A DNA stretch of 64,000 nt from the NCBI GenBank assembly GCA_002633025.1, contig NMRB01000376.1, positions 195,571 to 259,570 of the forward strand, in the 5' to 3' direction. Position numbers and translations under genes: made by a program. The DNA is from Notospermus geniculatus. Lineage: Eukaryota > Nemertea > Pilidiophora > Heteronemertea > Lineidae. The notes beneath the pieces were generated by a model that saw only the letters and a list, made by a program, of their open reading frames with translations, was not told the DNA's origin and did not search any database. Positions 32,501 to 42,466 of the stretch are shown in pieces. Each line of letters opens with the position of its first letter. The stretch's first letter is position 1.

Positions 32501-35500
32501 ACACTTACGATACAAGATTCGACCAAGCCTTGGCCATTTACCTCAAACTGAAACACGATAACGTTTTTGATCTCATCCACCGACACAACCTCTTCTACTC
32601 CATCAGTGATAAAATAGTGATGTTAATGGGACATGATGAGAAGAAAGCTGTCGCACTCTTGCTGGAGAATATGGACAAAGTTCCAGTAGGTTAAGTTCTA
32701 GGTGCTCACTAAGTGTAACCTCCCTATTGAGGACACCTTTTGGACTGCCCAATGGTGTCCTTAATTGAGAGGTGTCCACGGTACAAAGGTCAAAATGAAC
32801 AGATGTGACAAATTTGGGACTGACCTCAGGTATCCTTAACAGAGAGCTTTCCTCCAAGCAGAGGTGTCCTTTAGGGAGGTTCTACTGTATAAGGCTTGAT
32901 TTACGTACATGATGGACAATTAAAATTGTTCTTTTATTGCAGATTGAAAAGGTTGTGAAGCAGTTGAAACATCATCGAAGGCTGCTTCATGTGGTAAGTT
33001 CAGCAAGTGCAACATGGCATTTCCAGTTTGGTGGACATTTTGTAGCCGGACATTTTGTCCCTGGATATTTCCTCCCCCAGGAAATTTTCGTCCCCGGACA
33101 TTTTGTCCCCTAGGACATTTTCCTCAGCCAGAAATCTTGCCAAGTTCAAGTTGCTCTTTTGCCATGTTATTGCTACACACCTGAGCACTTTGCCTGAATC
33201 ATATTTAACTTTCCAGTATCTCGATGCCCTATTCAAGAAAGACCCCGATATCGGCCAGGAATATCACGGTTTACAAGTTGAACTCTACGCTGACCATGAT
33301 CCGGCCAACCTGATCAGGTTCCTACAAACCAGCAATTACTACCCTCTCCAGCAGGCTATGGATGAGTGCCAGAAAAGGAGATTAACAAAAGAAATGGTTT
33401 ATCTGCTAGGTACGGTGATAAACTCACAAGTTTCACAAATAAGCACCACTACTTGTAGGCCTACATCGTAGTTAGTGCTTTGTAAAAACCTTTAAAGCCA
33501 ACTGGTCGCACCGGTCTAGATGTCTGAATAGAGAAAAACGCTGCCATTTTGAATTTATTACAGTACTCGCTTTGGGGAATTTATTGCCTACTAAGAGCAT
33601 ATTTGCACAATGCTGTGGCTTCACTGCCTTCGCATATCATTTAGAACAACTGCAAATCTAGGCTTATCTAGGGATGTAATCTGCTAAAATACGAAATTTG
33701 TAATTTTGAAATTGTGAATTTCGTGGGCCGTGAAATTATTCTTAGTATCATTTTTGACTGTCGCGACTACTAGTAATTCCCTTTAATTTCAGATAAGATG
33801 GGGGATCGTAAGCAAGCCCTACAGTTGATTAATCGCGACCTTCGAGACGTCGGCCAGGCGATTGATTTCTGTAAGACGCATGATGACAAGGAACTATGGC
33901 AGGATCTTATTGACTTTTCGATGGATAAGCCAAGTAAGTTTTCGACCCATTTCACCGGTTTGCTCAGATTATTTTGTTCCCTCCGTCTGCAGATTAAAGT
34001 CGCCCAATTTTGTCTACAGAGCTAATAACGCTGTATGTGGCGATAATCTGTTGATTCAATACACGCTGTAAGGAGGAGCGTTGATAGCATCGTGGTTATC
34101 ACGTCCGCTTTGCAAGTGGCAGGTCTCGGGTTCGAATCCCGGGCCATGTAGAATTTATCATCCCTGGATCTTCTATCCGTTGCATGACCCATGCAACGGG
34201 AAAGTAAGCCATGATGCCTTGTACCTTGTACCTTTGCAAGGGCAAGTAAAAGAACCCATCCAAGTGAGGACATGAGTAACTTGAGGTGGCCTATATTCCA
34301 TACTCACCAGGGCCAATAATGTTTGGCTTCGTCCCCTAATTGAAAAATACAAATACAAAATACAATATCGTATTTAAGTGACAAATTCCTCCTTTCTGCA
34401 GGTTTCATCACGAGTCTGCTGCGTAACATCGGCACCCACGTCGACCCTATCCTCCTCATCAAGAAGATCAACGAGGGCCTAGAGATACCAAGTCTACGTG
34501 ACTCCCTCGTCAAGATCCTTCAGGATTATAACTTACAGATTGCATTGACAGAAGGCTGCAAGAAGGTCCTCGTGTCGGACTGCTTCAATCTTCTGACCCG
34601 TCTAGTCAAGACTCAGAAAAGAGGGATGTGTATTGACAGTGCACAGCTTTGTCCCGAGTGCCATGGGCGTATCATTGTTAATGGTAAGCTGATGGCAATA
34701 ATACAAAGCTTCTGTACATTGTATGGCACTTTCACTGAAAAAGCAGTCTCTGTAAGGCGGCCCATACATGTTCAATATTATTGCACAATATGAGGATCAA
34801 AATGGGCAATATTATTGCCAATCTTTTTTCTACCATCATGCCAGAAGCACATGCCCCTATTTTGGGCCCCATATTGTGCAATAATATTGATCGCGTATGG
34901 GCAGCTTTAGTGTTGATTATCAAGATCTAAAAATTTTAAAATCATCCTTCAAATTTTCATGACTTTGAAACGAAATGCGGCCTCATCTCTGTTCTTCATT
35001 TCAGATATCCGGTTTGCTAGCAATGCGTCCATTTTCTACTGCAAGCATGCATTCCATGAAGACTGCCTCCCAGTTCACAATACAGTGAGTAGACAATTTT
35101 GCACAAACTCAGGGAGGAGATATTTTACTGTTGTGTATTCTCAGAGAGATGAATCGCACCTCTTGATCCTTTCGGACCAGATGATAACACAAAGTGGTGA
35201 CTCGGACAGACAGTCAACCACTGGGCATCATATTACAAAAGTCACAATGTTCTTTATCCAACAGATAATGTCTGTTCTTATAAAAACGTGACACGATCTA
35301 GCAAAAGTGGGTGCATGTCGCAACCAAGGAAAGGGTTAAGCGGCCCATACACGATCAATATTATTGCACAATATGAGGATCAAAATGGGCAGTATTATTG
35401 CCAATCTTTCTTCTATCATCATGCCAGAAGCACATGCCCCTATTTTAGGCCCCATATTGTGCAATAATATTGATCGTGCATGGGCGGCGTTTCAACACAA

Positions 35501-35771
35501 TAGCTGAAATGTACGTCGCTGCAGATTGACAATAGCAGCGGACAGTAGTGATGATAGCAGAGTAAACTGATGACCAGTGATGATCACCTGTGACATGTGC
35601 CTACTTTTGCTGGATCAGGTCACAAATATTTTCAACATGGTACCGGTACATGTAATGTGATCATTTCTCACCTTACCTCATGTTGTTTTTGGTATTTCCT
35701 TGCAGGAAGTTTGTCCGATTTGTAACTCGCAGAGAAGGGGCCCAGGTGGCAGTCAGGCAGTCAGGAAATGA
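26529..35771 (+). CDS. VPS41: Vacuolar protein sorting 41 homologue (HOPS complex subunit)
   Basis: VPS41 is a HOPS tethering subunit acting at late endosome-lysosome fusion and in AP-3-linked traffic. Exons: 26529-26579, 26996-27067, 27190-27285, 27769-27852, 28427-28636, 28946-29062, 29351-29418, 29823-29971, 30245-30342, 30506-30754, 31310-31603, 31979-32106, 32499-32685, 32943-32993, 33217-33409, 33793-33933, 34402-34683, 35005-35084, 35706-35771. Phases agree throughout, giving about 871 aa; human VPS41 is 854 aa. Order: acidic N-terminus, WD40-type beta-propeller (about 40-350), clathrin heavy-chain repeat solenoid, RING-H2 at the end. Diagnostic strings include LKYERI, SPKDVVVAK, APYLPRGDP, GTHVDPILLI and DSLVKILQDYNLQI. 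Only exon 1 is uncertain, because its donor (GAG/gttcgc) is poor; the ATG matches the expected acidic start. An assembly gap of 99 N lies in intron 3. Introns carry two SINEs and several MITEs. Confidence 0.96.
26795..26850. repeat. CATT tetranucleotide repeat in VPS41 intron 1
   Basis: CATTCATTCACTCATTCATT and similar units up to about 26850. Confidence 0.7.
27355..27580. mobile_element. CAGGGCCATATTTAG element broken by an assembly gap
   Basis: Left end CAGGGCCATATTTAG and right end CTAAATACGGCCCTG are complementary. N runs from 27435 to 27533. A roughly 45-base flank ending in CAATCAGGGCCAT occurs twice (27325-27375, 27390-27434), so the join is probably not faithful. Confidence 0.6.
28133..28235 (-). 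repeat. tRNA-like sequence (SINE head or tRNA relic)
   Basis: Minus strand has GGCCTAGTGGTTAAGGCG (A-box type) and GGGTTTGAATCC (B-box type), with an overlong variable part. Not a clean cloverleaf, so not called a functional tRNA. Confidence 0.45.
29490..29780 (-). mobile_element. repeat related to TTAA element at 40272-40563
   Basis: Shares ACGAGTATACTCGT blocks, AAGGCTCTTCGTCATTGCCA and CATATTGCCAACTAC with the inverse of 40272-40563. Lies in VPS41 intron 7. Confidence 0.65.
30844..31112. mobile_element. MITE with CGGATCCAGG ends in VPS41 intron 10
   Basis: Ends CAGAGGCGGATCCAGGG and CCCTGGATCCGGGCCTG. The interior, GAAAATTTTGAAATCTAGAA, is shared with 47923-48189. Confidence 0.65.
31611..31865 (+). 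mobile_element. tRNA-derived SINE starting about 10 bases after VPS41 exon 11
   Basis: A box TAGCCAAGTGG, B box GGTTCGAATCT, body TTTGCAAGGGCAAGTAAAAC, and CCAATAATGCTACACTG near the end. The exon 11 donor is at 31604, so the element sits just past the splice site. Confidence 0.8.
34078..34378 (+). mobile_element. tRNA-derived SINE in VPS41 intron 16
   Basis: Head with GGTTCGAATCC, body CTTTGCAAGGGCAAGTAAAAG, and an A-rich tail of AAATACAAAATACAATAT type. Ends about 24 bases before the exon 17 acceptor. Confidence 0.8.
34402..35771 (+). CDS. VPS41: VPS41 exons 17-19: end of solenoid and C-terminal RING-H2
   Basis: These last three exons encode residues about 730-871. Exon 17 holds the conserved stretch around GTHVDPILLIKKINEGLEIP and the first zinc pair, CPEC (Cys813, Cys816). 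Exon 18 holds YCKHAFHEDC (Cys836, His838, His841, Cys844), and exon 19 holds CPIC (Cys853, Cys856). All eight zinc ligands are present in a C3H2C3 pattern, so the domain looks functional. Numbering assumes a 17-codon exon 1. Confidence 0.93.
34754..34909. mobile_element. GCGGCCCAT / ATATTATTGCACAATATG MITE, copy a
   Basis: Ends GGCGGCCCATACATG and CGTATGGGCAGCTTT, inner arms AATATTATTGCACAATATG and CATATTGTGCAATAATATT. Centre holds CATGCCAGAAGCACATGCCC. First of six copies between 34.7 and 41.2 kb; this one is in VPS41 intron 17. Confidence 0.8.
35337..35491. mobile_element. ATATTATTGCACAATATG MITE, copy b, inside another repeat
   Basis: Sits in VPS41 intron 18 and splits the repeat also found unbroken at 7530-7695: GGAAAGGGTTAA lies on the left and CAACACAATAGCTGAAATG on the right. 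Confidence 0.8.
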
Positions 35772-35887
35772 AGTCAGTAGAGGCATCGAAATGAAGTTGA
35801 GCTGCATTGAAGTGTTGAAGTAAACACGAATCAATTGGAAACAAGTGTGATAAATAACGTGCTATTATGTATAAAGATATATCAAAG

Positions 35888-35893
35888 AATAAA
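35888..35893 (+). terminator. poly(A) signal AATAAA of VPS41
   Basis: AATAAA lies 117 bases after the VPS41 stop codon in AT-rich sequence, the expected place for 3' end formation. Confidence 0.65.
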
Positions 35894-36439
35894 GTCTTAT
35901 TAATGAAATCTTGACATTGTTGTTTCCCTTACTTCTTACCCGGGAGGACCTCCAATATTTGGCATCTTTGATTTGTTCTTGGCAGGGTGTCACCTGCTGC
36001 TAGGATGTGTTCAAACCTGAGTGGTGGCAGTTGCTGATGTTGGACGACAAAATTCCAGCAAAGACGGCAGCCGAGAGCGATTTCTTGATCCATCAATGGG
36101 AATCCCGTGTGATTACTTCCGTCATCCAATCGGAGTGCTGTGTGTAGATGTTCGTCAGCGACGTCGTGAGGCTGTTTGTAGTTCCATTACCGTCATCTGG
36201 CAATCTTCTGCGACATCGTCTGACATGGCTCAATCATAATCGTAGTCGACTACATTACAGTCATAGTTCATATAAAATACATGCAGAACAATACAAGGAT
36301 TGTAAGCTAATGACACAAACTTTATTTGCGTTAAGTATATGATTTTATCAGTAACATGAAATACATGTACAACCAAGACAAAGAAGATACAAGTGTACAC
36401 AAAGTGATACAAGTATAGAAGGTTTATCTACGTGTATGA

Positions 36440-36825
36440 GCTGATGGTATGTCGAACACAGGTTTGTATTACCGTACATCTGTTGTTTCACGTTCAGAAC
36501 ACAGGTGTTCATTACCGGTACATCTGCTGTGTTCACATTTAGAACAGGTTTGCATTACATCTGTTGTGTTCACATTTAGAACACAGGTTTGCATTGCATC
36601 TGTTGTGTTCAAATTGAGAACACAGGTCTGAATTACGTACATCTGTTGTGTTCACATTTAGAACACAGGTTTCCATTGCATCTGTTGTGTTCACATTGAG
36701 AACATAAGTTTGAACTACGTTTGTTGTGTTCACATGGCAAACACATGACTGAATTGCATCTGTAGTGTTCACAATCAGAACACGGGCTTGAAATACATCT
36801 GTTGTGTTCACATTTACGGTACTGA
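36440..36825. repeat. about 40-bp minisatellite (ATCTGTTGTGTTCACATTTAG)
   Basis: Nine diverged tandem copies with GTGTTCACAT and GAACACAGGT cores. A frame on the minus strand stays open through it only because the unit does. Confidence 0.85.
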
Positions 36826-37256
36826 TGATTCGATTGTGAAGGTAATGCAAGATGAACACCAGCAGCAGTGCAGACATTCAGTTTGACCTTGCTGATGTTA
36901 GATTGATATCATGAAAATAGCAGTGAGTGTACCCTCTGTGATGGACCTTGAACAAGTTGTGGCGATTCAGTTTGTCATGGACTGGAATTCGTGCAATGTG
37001 AACGAGCTAGAAGTTTGATATATATTGAAAAATGTTGGTGCACTAGTTATGATGTTCATGTTTGACAGACGATCACTGTCCACAGCCTGGCCAGATGTGT
37101 GCGAATCATTCCAATAATGTTTGCCTCCTGACGACATGCCACAGCACTGGTATATATGTAAGAATCGGCACTTGTTAGGATGGTGCAGAAACAACATTCG
37201 TGCCTGTCACCAGTAGGTCATGGGTTCGATCCCCGGGTAGCCCACTGGTTTTGTGT

Positions 37257-37645
37257 AAAGCGGCCCATACTCGATCAACATTATTGCACACTATGGGGCC
37301 AAAAATAGAGGCATGTGCTTCTGGCATGATGGGTAGAAGATTGGCAATAATATAGCCCATTTTGATCCTCATATTGTGCAATAATATTGAACATGTACAG
37401 TACAGGTCACAATTGACATCCCTACGTAAGTTACGCGTAACTCACGGCTTTGGTTTCGCGTAACTCATTGCGTAACTCGCCAAAATCACGTAACTCGCCT
37501 CCTAAATCACTGCATAGCTAGCGAAATTCGCGTAACTCACCTCATAAGGTACACGTAACATAGCTCGTGAGTTGTTGCGTAAATTACACGTAACTTACGC
37601 GAATTTAGGGATGTCAATTGTGACCTGTACTGTATGGGCGGCTGT
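37257..37645. mobile_element. ATATTATTGCACAATATG MITE, copy c, split by a second element
   Basis: Copy c of the family: left part 37257-37397 and right end TATGGGCGGCTGT at 37633-37645. The interruption is the element at 37398-37632. Confidence 0.8.
37398..37632. mobile_element. 235-bp TA-flanked MITE (Tc1/mariner-type by inference)
   Basis: Ends CAGTACAGGTCACAATTGAC and GTCAATTGTGACCTGTACTG are perfect complements for 27 bases, with TA on both sides (37396-37397 and 37633-37634). The interior has at least nine short iterations of CGTAACT. Confidence 0.85.
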
Positions 37646-38135
37646 AGAGAGGGTGATCTTCGTTTCGGTTTATACTCAGAAATATCCCCAGATGTTGACA
37701 CCAAGTGATTTACAATGCATGCAATGGATGTGCGAACATTTCATAAGTGTTTGACGAATCACAACAACGTTAAAGTAGTATTCCATGAAATGGTTCGAAA
37801 AATGGCTTCTCATACCAACATTTACCTATGAACATGAAGTGCCAAGCTGGATTTTCAAGCAACAACCATCTTGAATATACTGAATGGTACGTTGATGGCC
37901 GGTAAAGTAACAAAAGCTCCCAATTATGCTAAGTCTAACATAGAACAGAGAGAAGAGAACCATTCACTTTAAGCAAACGACACAACCTTTAACCCTAGAG
38001 ACCTGACGGACAGTTGGTGCGTAGAATTTAGAACATGAAATGAGAAGCTCGCTTGACTTTTTATCCCGAAAGGGGGCGCTGTGAGAATTTGACACATAAG
38101 ATGCTAAAACGTGGCAAAAAAGCAATGACATGCTT

Positions 38136-38517
38136 TAAGCCTGCCGCACACTAGAGAAATTAGCTGAGCAAAATGTCATTCGAGGATTTTTACTCAGCCA
38201 ATTCCTCTCGTGTGCGGCGAAGGATTTCGGATTAGGGCCTACACGTCCACGGCAACATGCCATGGAATGCCGTCGCGTTATTTTTACGCATGCTCTGTAG
38301 CAAAATGACGCGAGTCAAATGACACAGTCCCCGCCGCACACGGTGAGGTTTTTCCTCGCAAGGAAAAAATATCAAACATGTTGAATATTTCGCTTGAGGG
38401 CAGTTGAGGCAAAAAACTCGCAAGAATTCCCCCGCACACGAGAGGAAATTGGCTGAGTAAAAATCCTCGAATGACATTTTGCTCAGCTAATTTCTCTCAT
38501 GTGCGGCAGGCTTTTTA
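38136..38517. mobile_element. 380-bp inverted-repeat MITE
   Basis: Left arm GCCTGCCGCACACTAGAG, right arm CTCTCATGTGCGGCAGGC. Arms pair for about 80 bases through AAATGTCATTCGAGGATTTT. Confidence 0.8.
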
Positions 38518-39259
38518 GGCTGTGTGGATTAGGAGGAAAACTGTGTCTTATGCTCACAACGCCGCACGGTGGATTAGTTTCGCAGCTTCCTCATAGAGAT
38601 TTTTTTCTCGAAGAATCACACACTTGATATTGATACGTACATTTGTATTTGAAGAGTCTTGAATGGTCCTTTCAAATGAAACCATTTCTTGTGCGTACAT
38701 AAGATTCGGGGACTTCGCGAAATAGTCCACGCATCAAAATTTTACCAAAAATATAACCTTCAGTCCTCCCAGGGCTAAAAGAAGAGGGTGTATTATCCCA
38801 CCCCAACTACAAACATGAAATTCCACAGGTAATTTTAATAGGCCTACAAGCTGACAATGTAGTCCGTTTGTTGCACAATTGAATGATATGCTCTTGCAAT
38901 ATATGGACTAAGTATTTCATTAAGTTCTTGCAAGACGATAGCACATTTAGGATGAGCTGAAGCACACGAATAAGTTTCCAATAGCCATCACCATGGTCAG
39001 GGTATTTTTAGTTCAGAATATGACTTCAAAATGCAGGAATAGCCACTTCACTATGCCAGTCCACGATGTCGTGATGCAACCATGGTGCCGTGTACATTAG
39101 TACATGATGTCACAATAATGCAAATTTCAGTTGCAAAGTGGTCATTTCTATGCAATGCATACAATGCACTGCCTCATACTTGTATAAACAGTGGGAAATC
39201 AGACATCCATTGTACGGAACAACAAGAATGAGGTCACAACTTATAAGTGAAGGGCATTC

Positions 39260-39464
39260 TTAACCCCTATCACTGCCCAGGTACATTCCGTCAAATTTGA
39301 AAATAGATGAAAAAGTCCATAAACCATAACAAGTTGGTATTCGTTGGAAAGCTCTCAATGAGTACTTTCCAATGAATAGCTTTGTGATAAGATTGCTAAA
39401 CCGAATAAGAATTGTTGTATTTTTCTCTTTTTCATGAAGTTGCTAAGGCAGCGAAAAGGGTTAA
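39260..39464. mobile_element. TTAA-flanked MITE
   Basis: Left TTAACCCCTATCACTGCC and right GGCAGCGAAAAGGGTTAA. Same end type as 23199-23789 but with an unrelated interior. Confidence 0.6.
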
Positions 39465-39901
39465 ATAAAGTTGGTATGTTTCCTCATGAGTCAAATGCTT
39501 TAGTTTCATTAATGTTGAATCAAGAGACCAAAGATTTCATTCAGTATTAGAGGTTACAGAATTGGAAAACTCAGTTTTGCATAAAATGGATCACAGGATA
39601 ACTTACATGTGACAGAACAGAAGCAGAGAGAACAGGTACATTCTAATTGCCTAAATTCTTGATAGCATTTACATTTATGTACGTTGGAAAGTATGTCACT
39701 GGTACAGGTCAAGACCTTATGTGACAAATTTGCTGATCTAACTTGCGGTAGATAAAAGCGTGCGAAAGCTATTGTTACCAGGTATTACATGTATTGTTAT
39801 TAAGTATCATCATCAGGAACTAAATATTTGGTTTCAAGTGTGATTTTGGGAATTACCGTAGATTATTTGTAAAGATTTTTTGGAAATCCATATTCCGGGC
39901 C

Positions 39902-40034
39902 TAAGGCTGTGAATACACAGAACTTCACACAACAAAAATATGCCGGATAACAAAGGCTTCACCCTATGTATATGTGAAGCCACTGTTAACCCGTGTGTCC
40001 GTGTAGTGTGTAGTTCTATGTATTCACAGCCTTA
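39902..40034. mobile_element. hairpin MITE, relative of 1025-1154
   Basis: Arms GGCTGTGAATACACAGAACT and AGTTCTATGTATTCACAGCC pair. Centre AACAAAGGCTTCA ... TGAAGCCACTGTTA matches its relatives. It directly abuts the next MITE. Confidence 0.75.
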
Positions 40035-40186
40035 AGCGGCCCATCCACATGCAATATTATTGCACAATATGGGGCCCAAAATAGAGGTATGTGCTTCTGG
40101 CATGCTGGGTGGAAAGTTGACAATAATATTGCCCATTTTGATCGTCATGTTGTGCAATAATGTTGCACGTGGATGTGCCGCTTTAG
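40034..40186. mobile_element. ATATTATTGCACAATATG MITE, copy d
   Basis: AAGCGGCCCATCCACATGCA at left, TGCACGTGGATGTGCCGCTT at right, with the conserved centre TGTGCTTCTGGCATGCTGGG. Confidence 0.8.
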
Positions 40187-40271
40187 GCCCTGAATGTGGG
40201 TTTCCAAAAATTACCTGCATTATCGGTGGCAGTCTTTGCAATGAAATTGACACGGTACGAGCAGATTGTTC

Positions 40272-40563
40272 TTAACACGTTGACTGCCGGCTACGACTAT
40301 ACTCGTAGTCGCTGATCTCCTCCCCATTGCCAGCTACGAGTATACTCGTAGTAGGGCTAATGCGTTTTCTATCAATGTTGATAAGCTTGGCAATGACGAA
40401 GAGCCTTTCAATGATCATACTGGCAGTGGGGATTGACCTGATGTATGGGAACACGCTAGAGGGCATACAGCTATGACTCGTAGTTGGCAATATGAAATAA
40501 CTTGAAATAGGCCTGGCAACTGCGGATGAAATGATATTTTAGCCATGGCAGTCAACGTGTTAA
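40272..40563. mobile_element. TTAA-flanked MITE with ACGAGTATACTCGT palindromes
   Basis: TTAACACGTTGACTGCC at left, GGCAGTCAACGTGTTAA at right. An inverted relative is at 29490-29780. Confidence 0.75.
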
Positions 40564-40775
40564 CTCATTGATAGACAGTGAAATAGATGTAATGTTGTCA
40601 TTAGAAGAGATTATTTTGCTAATGACGGTGGAGAAAATCTTGCATGTTACACAGAGCAATCATGTTTGTTTTCAGACAAGACAAGAGGGACAACTGCATG
40701 AATGTCAGGTATATTGCTGCGAGGTCAATTAAATGGTGATGTGAACGGTCACTTGCTTTATTAGTTGACCACTGC

Positions 40776-40914
40776 CAGTATATTAATATTGCACAATATG
40801 GGGCCCAAATGGGTCATGTGCTTCTGGCATGATGGGTAGAACAAAATTGGCAATAACATTGCACATTTTGATCCTCATATTGTGCAATAATATTGCACGT
40901 GTATGGGCCACTTT
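40776..40914. mobile_element. ATATTATTGCACAATATG MITE, copy e, left end lost
   Basis: Starts inside the left arm (TTAATATTGCACAATATGGG) and keeps the right end CACGTGTATGGGCCACTTT. Confidence 0.75.
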
Positions 40915-41036
40915 AGCTGACAACTCTCTATTAAGAACACCAAAGTTCAATCATCAATTTATTGATTTCTATTCAAATTTACCCTCAATTAAGGACACTT
41001 CTCAATTAAGGACACATTTTCAGTCCCAAAGTTGTA

Positions 41037-41177
41037 TTCACTTGCAATATTATTGCACAATATGAGGATCAAAATTGGCAATATTATTGCCAATCTTTCT
41101 TCCATCAAGCCAGAAGCACGACACCCATTTTGGGCCCCATATTGTGCAATAATATTGTATGTGGATGGACCGCTTAA
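41037..41177. mobile_element. ATATTATTGCACAATATG MITE, copy f
   Basis: Left arm TTGCAATATTATTGCACAAT without the outer GCGGCCCAT; right end GTGGATGGACCGCTTAA. Confidence 0.75.
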
Positions 41178-41734
41178 TACAACATGTAAGAGACAGGTTC
41201 CACTCGATAATCTGAAAAATCACCACAAACCAAACACTATTCTACATTGCATTTCTGAGATGTAATGTTGTTAAGGTCCATCACTACTCCTATGGTTTGT
41301 CATATTTCCAGCCACAGCCTGTTTTCAAAGGCTTGGCTAATAGCATCCTCGCACCTACACTCGTTGCCAGTGTTGGCCATAGGTATAGAGGGTAATGTAG
41401 TGGGTAGTGGTCTGAAACTGCGGAGGGGTTTACCTCGCACCCAGGGTCTTTAGAATCGCTCCCCTTATCGCAATTGGTTCCGAGGGAGGGGTGCGATCGT
41501 AAAAAATGACCTGAGATTCTCAGGATGGGCTAAAAGTGGCGTCAGTCAAAAAAGAACATTTGTAGGGATATTCTACATATATCCGGTTTTTAGTTCCAAA
41601 CTGCTAGTTATTGTGTAGTTTTGCAAATGACCATATCACCATTTAGTTGACCTGCTGCAGCAAATAGACACTAATCATTTCATACAATCTCTATCAGTGA
41701 ACAATCTTGACATGTGCCATAGTGGACAGAACTC

Positions 41735-42466
41735 TTAATTATCATCCCCAGCGTCATCATCGTGTGCTTCTGACGTCCACAGCGTCAGGTTGTCGCGCAA
41801 TAACTGCATGATCAGCGTGCTATCCTTGTAAGAGTCCTCATTCAAGGTGTCTAACTCAGCAATAGCCTCATCGAATGCTTTCTTAGCCATTTGGCACGCT
41901 TTCTCCGGCGCATTTTCAATTTCGTAATGGAAAACCGAGTAGTTCAGTGCCAGACCTAATCGGATCGGGTGCGTCGGCGCCATGCCCCCTTCTTTGGTCG
42001 CCTCCTTCCCTGCTTCTTCATACGCAGCCCTCGATTCTTTAATGATTTTGGAACGATTTTCTCCAGTGGCGACCTCGGCGAGATATCTTCGATAGTCGCC
42101 GAGCATTTTCAAGAAGAAAACTTTACTCTCGTGTTCAGCGTGTGGTATAAGCGAATTGTTGAGCAGGTCAATCACATTGTTGCATAATTCTTCTAGTTCC
42201 TTTTCGATCTTGGCCTTGTACTCTTCTTTCACAGCTTCAAATGATGAGGATTGGCTCGATAATACCCGCCAGGCAGACCGCCTTGCGCCGACAACATTCT
42301 TGTAAGCAACCGACAGTAGGTTCCGCTCGTCTTGTTTCAGGCCCGGGTCCTTCGCGATCTCAGCAACCGCCCTCATAGCTTCAACCATGTCATCATAGCG
42401 TTCAGCCTGCTCGGCCAACTTGGCACGGTATACCAGGCTGTCTCTGTCTATGTCTCCGTCTGTCAT
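41735..42466 (-). CDS. 14-3-3 protein, copy 1 (zeta-like, non-epsilon class)
   Basis: Cytosolic dimeric adaptor that binds phosphoserine/phosphothreonine peptides. The 243-aa coding region has no intron. Family blocks are all present: [60 protein letters not shown] and [16 protein letters not shown]. Phosphate-binding residues corresponding to zeta Lys49, Arg56, Arg127 and Tyr128 are kept (here Lys56, Arg63, Arg127, Tyr128). The loop after helix C is [10 protein letters not shown] instead of the usual SSIEQK, a feature private to this copy. The ATG follows a 3' splice site (cttttag at 42474-42475) after seven bases, so an intron precedes the start and a noncoding 5' exon must lie upstream. 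The acidic tail DDDAGDDN is typical. Last member of a four-gene tandem array in transcription direction. Confidence 0.96.
   Translation of the reverse strand: MTDGDIDRDSLVYRAKLAEQAERYDDMVEAMRAVAEIAKDPGLKQDERNLLSVAYKNVVGARRSAWRVLSSQSSSFEAVKEEYKAKIEKELEELCNNVIDLLNNSLIPHAEHESKVFFLKMLGDYRRYLAEVATGENRSKIIKESRAAYEEAGKEATKEGGMAPTHPIRLGLALNYSVFHYEIENAPEKACQMAKKAFDEAIAELDTLNEDSYKDSTLIMQLLRDNLTLWTSEAHDDDAGDDN

Noticed and set aside
36539-36877. 112-codon frame with VNTTD repeats
   Set aside because: Translation of a minisatellite; no start context, splice sites or family match.
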